In this document: positions 60,340-64,000 of the stretch, piece after piece | How the letters are laid out: each line of letters starts with the position of its first letter | Numbering within the stretch: position 1 is the first letter of the stretch | DNA from: Streptomyces sp. 2114.4 | GTDB taxonomy: Bacteria; Actinomycetota; Actinomycetes; Streptomycetales; Streptomycetaceae | DNA length: 64,000 nucleotides | NCBI RefSeq assembly: GCF_900187385.1 | Contig: NZ_FYEY01000001.1 | Coordinates: forward strand, 7,378,001 to 7,442,000 | Direction: 5' to 3' | Translations under genes and position numbers: made by a program | Notes under the pieces: generated by a model | Database searches by the model: none | Seen by the model: the letters and a program-made list of their open reading frames with translations, nothing else | What the model was told of the DNA's origin: nothing

Positions 60340-62124
60340 CTAGCTGGATGCGGCTTCGGTCACGTAGCCCGAAGCCTGGAGATGGAAGAGACGGGCGTAA
60401 ACGCCGTCGGCCTGTACAAGGTCTGCGTGCACGCCGTGCTCGATCACCTTGCCGTTCTGCATGACGACGATCCGGTCGGCCATGCGGACCGTGGAGAATC
60501 GGTGGGCGATGACGACGGACGTGGCTCCCCGGGCGATGTCCTGGAGGCGGGCGAAGATCTCCGCCTCCGCTTCCGCGTCGATGGCGGCCGTCGGCTCGTC
60601 GAGGACGACGACGGGCGCTCTCCTCATGAAGGCCCGGCTCAGGGCGATCTTCTGCCACTGGCCACCGGAGAGCTGGTGGCCGTCCTCGAAGTGGCGCCCG
60701 AGCACGGTGTCGTACGTGCGCGGCAGCGATTCGACGATCCCGGCCGCCCCGCCTGCCCGTGCGGCTTCGGCCACGCGTGCGGTGTCGTGGCGGGCCTCGA
60801 CGCGGCCGAATCCGATGTTGTCGCGGACCGGCAGCTCATAGCGGATGAAGTCCTGGAAGATGACGCCCATGTGGCGTTGGAGATCGTCGATGTCGTACTC
60901 CTCGATGGGCACGTCGTCGACGAGGATCTGGCCGCTGGTCGGCTCGTAGAGCCGGGTGAGCAATTTGACGAGGGTGGTCTTGCCTGCGCCGTTCTGCCCC
61001 ACCAGGGCGACGCACCGACCGGCAGGGATGTGGAAACTGACGCCGTCCAGGACGACGCGGTCCGTGCCTGGGTAGACGAAGCGCACATCACGGAACTCGA
61101 TCCCCTTGCGGAGCTTGTCCGGGAAGGGCCGGGTGCCTCCCTTGAGCTGCCGTTCGGGCAACCCGAAGAAGTCGAAGAGATTCCCGAGGAAGAGGCTGTC
61201 CTTGTAGAGCGAGGCGATGCCGAGCAGCATCCCGTGAGCGGACACCTGGATCGACCCGACGGCCTGGAGGTAGCCGGCGAGCTGACCGACCTGGCCGAGG
61301 CTCGTCGTCGTGTGGACGGCCCACAGGACGGCACCGGACGAGGCGGCGACGCTGACGAGTCCGAGGGCACCGCCGAGCAGTGACTGGCGGCGGGCCAGGC
61401 GACGGTCGACGTCGAAGAAGGTGCGGACGAGACGGGTGTAGAGGTCGAGGAGGTGAGGGCCGAGCTGAAAGAGCCGGATCTCCTTGTACGAGTGGTCGGT
61501 GGTCGTGAGGTGCTGGTAGTAGTACAGGCGGCGCCGGTCGGCTGCCCGGTCGTACTCGATCTCGTACGCCTTGTGACTGAAGAACATGTACGAGACCACC
61601 GACGGGACGGGCGAGATCAGGATCACCAGGGCGATCCAGGGGTTCCAGGAGAACAGCACCGCGCTGACCGTGGCCAGGGTGACCAGTTCTCTGGCGACTT
61701 CGAGGAGTTGGGTGAACACCTGATAGACGCGGCCGCCGTTGCTCTCCTGGAAGGCCCGCTGCATCTTGTCGTAGACATCGGTGTCCTCGTACTGCTGCAG
61801 GTCGAGCATGGTGCCCTTGCGCATCACCCATTCGCCCACCCGTGCGGTGAGTTCGAGCCGCAGGAGTGTGTCGAGATACTGCAGGCAGGTGCCCAGCAGG
61901 TGGTTGGCGAGGCCCACCGCCATCAGGGCGCCGCCCGAGAGGAGGGCGGACCGCCCGGCGCCCGGGTCGCCGCCGACGGCGTCGGCCACCCCTTGCACCG
62001 CGGCGGCGACGAGCCCGATCTGCGCTGCTGGGACGAGGGCGAGAAGCACGGACACGACCGTGAAACCCGACACCCGTATCGGACTGAGCCGCCAGAACAG
62101 TCCTATGACGCGCAGCCAGATCAT
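60340..62124 (-). CDS. ABC transporter, fused membrane and ATPase domains
   Basis: The 594-residue half-transporter has six TM helices (about 1-310) and a nucleotide-binding domain: Walker A GQNGAGKTT, signature LSGGQWQK, Walker B VVVLDEPTAAID, H-loop AHRFSTV. No N-terminal C39 peptidase, so a leader would be removed elsewhere. ATG 62124 overlaps the lanB stop (ATGA). It is probably the exporter or immunity transporter of the peptide. Confidence 0.93.
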   Translation of the reverse strand: MIWLRVIGLFWRLSPIRVSGFTVVSVLLALVPAAQIGLVAAAVQGVADAVGGDPGAGRSALLSGGALMAVGLANHLLGTCLQYLDTLLRLELTARVGEWVMRKGTMLDLQQYEDTDVYDKMQRAFQESNGGRVYQVFTQLLEVARELVTLATVSAVLFSWNPWIALVILISPVPSVVSYMFFSHKAYEIEYDRAADRRRLYYYQHLTTTDHSYKEIRLFQLGPHLLDLYTRLVRTFFDVDRRLARRQSLLGGALGLVSVAASSGAVLWAVHTTTSLGQVGQLAGYLQAVGSIQVSAHGMLLGIASLYKDSLFLGNLFDFFGLPERQLKGGTRPFPDKLRKGIEFRDVRFVYPGTDRVVLDGVSFHIPAGRCVALVGQNGAGKTTLVKLLTRLYEPTSGQILVDDVPIEEYDIDDLQRHMGVIFQDFIRYELPVRDNIGFGRVEARHDTARVAEAARAGGAAGIVESLPRTYDTVLGRHFEDGHQLSGGQWQKIALSRAFMRRAPVVVLDEPTAAIDAEAEAEIFARLQDIARGATSVVIAHRFSTVRMADRIVVMQNGKVIEHGVHADLVQADGVYARLFHLQASGYVTEAASS

Positions 62125-64000
62125 TGCCCCTCCTCGGCGGCAGCGGCCCTGCGGCCGCGGACCGCGTGCAGCACGTGCCCCCACAGGGCATGGCTACGGG
62201 CCTCCCGGTCCAGGTCAATGGGCAGCAGCCGGTTGATCTGCATGTGCGCGAAGCTTCCGAGGATCTGGTCCTCCGATCCGGTCAGGCTGCCGCTGCGGGC
62301 CGCCAGGCGCACGTGCTCGGCCATCTGGGCCACGGTGGGTGCCTGGGCCGCGAAAACGTCCGCGAGCAACTTCCGGTGGGCCCTGCCTTCGGCATCGGGG
62401 GCGCGGTCCCAGGGGCTGAGGAGTTCGCAGAGGTAGTCACGGTGGGCCCGGAAGAGTGTCCGGGCCTCGCGCACCACGGCGTCGTCCTGGCCGGCGGCGT
62501 GTGCCGCTCGCAGGGACAGCGGGATACCCCACTGCGCGCACAGGGTGTCCAGGGCGGCGGTGGCAAGGAACTCAGGCCTGATGTCGAGCCGTTGGGCCAA
62601 AAGCAGGGCAGTGGTCTCGCTGTTGGCCTGGAACAGCCGCTCGGCCGCGTCGAAGACCTCCGGGCCGCCGTAGCGGGCGGTCTCCGGTGCATAGCCGGCG
62701 AGTTCGAGGTCACGGGCGAGCCCCTGGCTGACCAGGTCCCGGCCCCAGGCCGTCAGCAGGGCGAGGTTGCGGGGCGCGTCCGCTCCGCGCACGCGCAGTC
62801 GCAGGTGCGGGAACGGATCGGCGTAGCGGATGTAGAACCAGCGCTCCAGCAGACCCTGTTCGCGTAGCTCGGTGACGATATCCCGCAGTGGCCCGGCGAT
62901 GATCTCGTCCTGCCGATCGGCGGCCGCGTAGATCTTGAGAAAGGTCCAGTCGCTGCCCGGCAGGTGGCGCTCCACCGGCGTGTCCCGCCGGAGTCGCGGC
63001 ACGGGACGCCGTGTGGTGCGTACGGCGTCGCGGGCCACGACGGGCACGACGATCTCGGCCGCGTAGCGGTCACCCTCGGTGTCCTGGAGCCACATGCCGT
63101 CGAAGGACGGCAGCATCTCGTGCAGAACGAGGGCGGACTGCTTCTGCAGCTCCTGGAGGAGTTCCGTCCGGCTGACGGGGTGGTCGAGGTCGAGCAGCAG
63201 CCGCTGGTCGACCTCGACGAGGTAGACGTGGCGGGGCACGCGCCACCGCTTGCGCCAGCTGTCGAGGTCGTCTGCGTTGCGTGCCGTGAGCCTCCACTGG
63301 GCGGGCCGCAGGACCACTTTGCCGCGGGTCACCCGCGGCAGGAACGGGGCCGCCTCCGCCGGGCCCCAGTGGAATCCGGTCGGCTGGATGCAGCCGTCCT
63401 GCGACACCTCGATGAGGAAACGTGCCACGTTGGGTGCCAGGGTGGGGCTCAGCATGTGGTGCTGAGCGACGACGATCTCCCGGGCAAGCCGCTGCGACCA
63501 CAGGTGGAACCGCTCGTCGACGACCCCGACCAGGATGTCGTCCAACGGGATGACCCGGTCCGGGCCCACCGACGGTGTCGTGTTGACGGGTATCTCGTAC
63601 TGCCGGATGGCGGGGCGCAACGTGACGTTGGCGGCCCTGCCGTAGGGCGGCAGGAACGCCAGTTCCGCGTAGGCCACGTCCGGGAAGAGCTCCTCCTCCC
63701 GCCGGGCGTAGTCGCGCAGCCGTTCCACGGCGGCCTCGCCGAGAAGGTCGCTGAAGCGCCCGAAGGTGCGTCCGCCGTAGGTGAGGCTGTCGGACCGCAG
63801 GACGGCACGCCACTCTCCGCGGTCGATGGCCTGCCGGTCGTCGGCGTGGATCTGCAGGTACGCCTCCATTACCGGCGGTGGGTCCTGGGCGGGGCCGGCC
63901 GGGGCAAGCCGGTCCAGCCAGGTGTCCGTCAACTCAACCTCGGTGGCCTGGTCCCACCAAGCCTGCTGGGCGAACTCGACGAGCAGGGCGTCCAGGCGGG
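62121..64000 (-). CDS. LanB-type lantibiotic dehydratase (5' part outside the window)
   Basis: The frame is open to the right edge, so only the C-terminal 625 or so residues are seen. The upstream part matches the end of the large LanB glutamylation domain (LAFLPPYGRAANVTLRPAIR; LVLHEMLPSFDGMW). The last 270 residues are the SpaB_C elimination domain: DWTFLKIYAAADRQDEIIAG, ERWFYIRYADPFPHLRLRVR and the His/Arg-rich end. LanB uses Glu-tRNA to dehydrate Ser/Thr of a precursor. A TTG at 63932 could mimic a start but the frame continues. Class I lanthipeptide or thiopeptide-type product; no LanC or precursor is in view. Confidence 0.92.
   Translation of the reverse strand, partial: RLDALLVEFAQQAWWDQATEVELTDTWLDRLAPAGPAQDPPPVMEAYLQIHADDRQAIDRGEWRAVLRSDSLTYGGRTFGRFSDLLGEAAVERLRDYARREEELFPDVAYAELAFLPPYGRAANVTLRPAIRQYEIPVNTTPSVGPDRVIPLDDILVGVVDERFHLWSQRLAREIVVAQHHMLSPTLAPNVARFLIEVSQDGCIQPTGFHWGPAEAAPFLPRVTRGKVVLRPAQWRLTARNADDLDSWRKRWRVPRHVYLVEVDQRLLLDLDHPVSRTELLQELQKQSALVLHEMLPSFDGMWLQDTEGDRYAAEIVVPVVARDAVRTTRRPVPRLRRDTPVERHLPGSDWTFLKIYAAADRQDEIIAGPLRDIVTELREQGLLERWFYIRYADPFPHLRLRVRGADAPRNLALLTAWGRDLVSQGLARDLELAGYAPETARYGGPEVFDAAERLFQANSETTALLLAQRLDIRPEFLATAALDTLCAQWGIPLSLRAAHAAGQDDAVVREARTLFRAHRDYLCELLSPWDRAPDAEGRAHRKLLADVFAAQAPTVAQMAEHVRLAARSGSLTGSEDQILGSFAHMQINRLLPIDLDREARSHALWGHVLHAVRGRRAAAAEEGQ

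Overview
The window looks like chromosomal DNA of a Streptomyces or a close relative. It is very GC-rich with strong third-position GC bias. GTG starts and 4-bp stop/start overlaps (GTGA, ATGA) are common. It carries typical actinobacterial genes: rbpA behind a consensus sigma-R promoter, a GH18 chitinase behind DasR-like boxes, ku next to a LigD-type polymerase gene, and lnt-ppm. No rRNA, tRNA, CRISPR array or transposase was recognised.

Region A (1-17.8 kb) is a biosynthetic locus. A minus-strand operon runs from 15300 down to 3479: ACP-KS-AT-AT-ACP-C hybrid PKS/NRPS; free-standing A-T NRPS module; free-standing KS with no AT or ACP; cytochrome P450; a coupled 46-residue ORF; and a formyltransferase-fold enzyme. 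A drug-type MFS exporter (16365-17732) diverges from it across a 1-kb gap that holds a perfect 26-bp palindrome. There is no KR, DH, ER or thioesterase. The KS lies where the cyclising KS lies in fungal TAS1, and its first catalytic His is Asn. I therefore infer that it releases the N-(beta-ketoacyl)aminoacyl thioester by Dieckmann cyclisation to a tetramic acid. A one-base deletion breaks the C-domain reading frame near 9616. An acyltransferase-3 gene, a degraded XRE-type regulator and a YceI-like gene flank the operon.

Region B (17.8-32.3 kb) holds the relic of a second aldehyde dehydrogenase 3' end, a DsbA-like lipoprotein, an ABA4-like/membrane protein pair divergent from a MerR regulator with a twin-palindrome operator between them, an aldehyde dehydrogenase with its GAF-type regulator, the chitinase, an acyl-CoA dehydrogenase, a threonine-synthase-like PLP enzyme, and a coupled lipocalin-like/phosphotransferase pair.

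Region C (32.5-57.3 kb) is housekeeping-like: an Lrp regulator, an amidohydrolase, lnt-ppm-fxsA, rbpA, an MFS protein, a YczE/MocR divergent pair with a glycerophosphodiesterase, an ATP-binding membrane protein that lacks the Walker A lysine, YchJ- and S4-type proteins, ku/ligD-pol, a MurJ paralogue, a secreted endonuclease I, a DD-carboxypeptidase, a cold-shock protein, an orphan antitoxin-like protein and a lipoprotein esterase.

Region D (57.5-64 kb) is the edge of a probable class I lanthipeptide or related RiPP cluster. A LanB-type dehydratase runs off the right end, followed by an ABC exporter, an LLM flavin/F420 oxidoreductase and an erythromycin-esterase-like hydrolase, all overlapping or tightly packed. 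The precursor and cyclase are not visible and would lie to the right.
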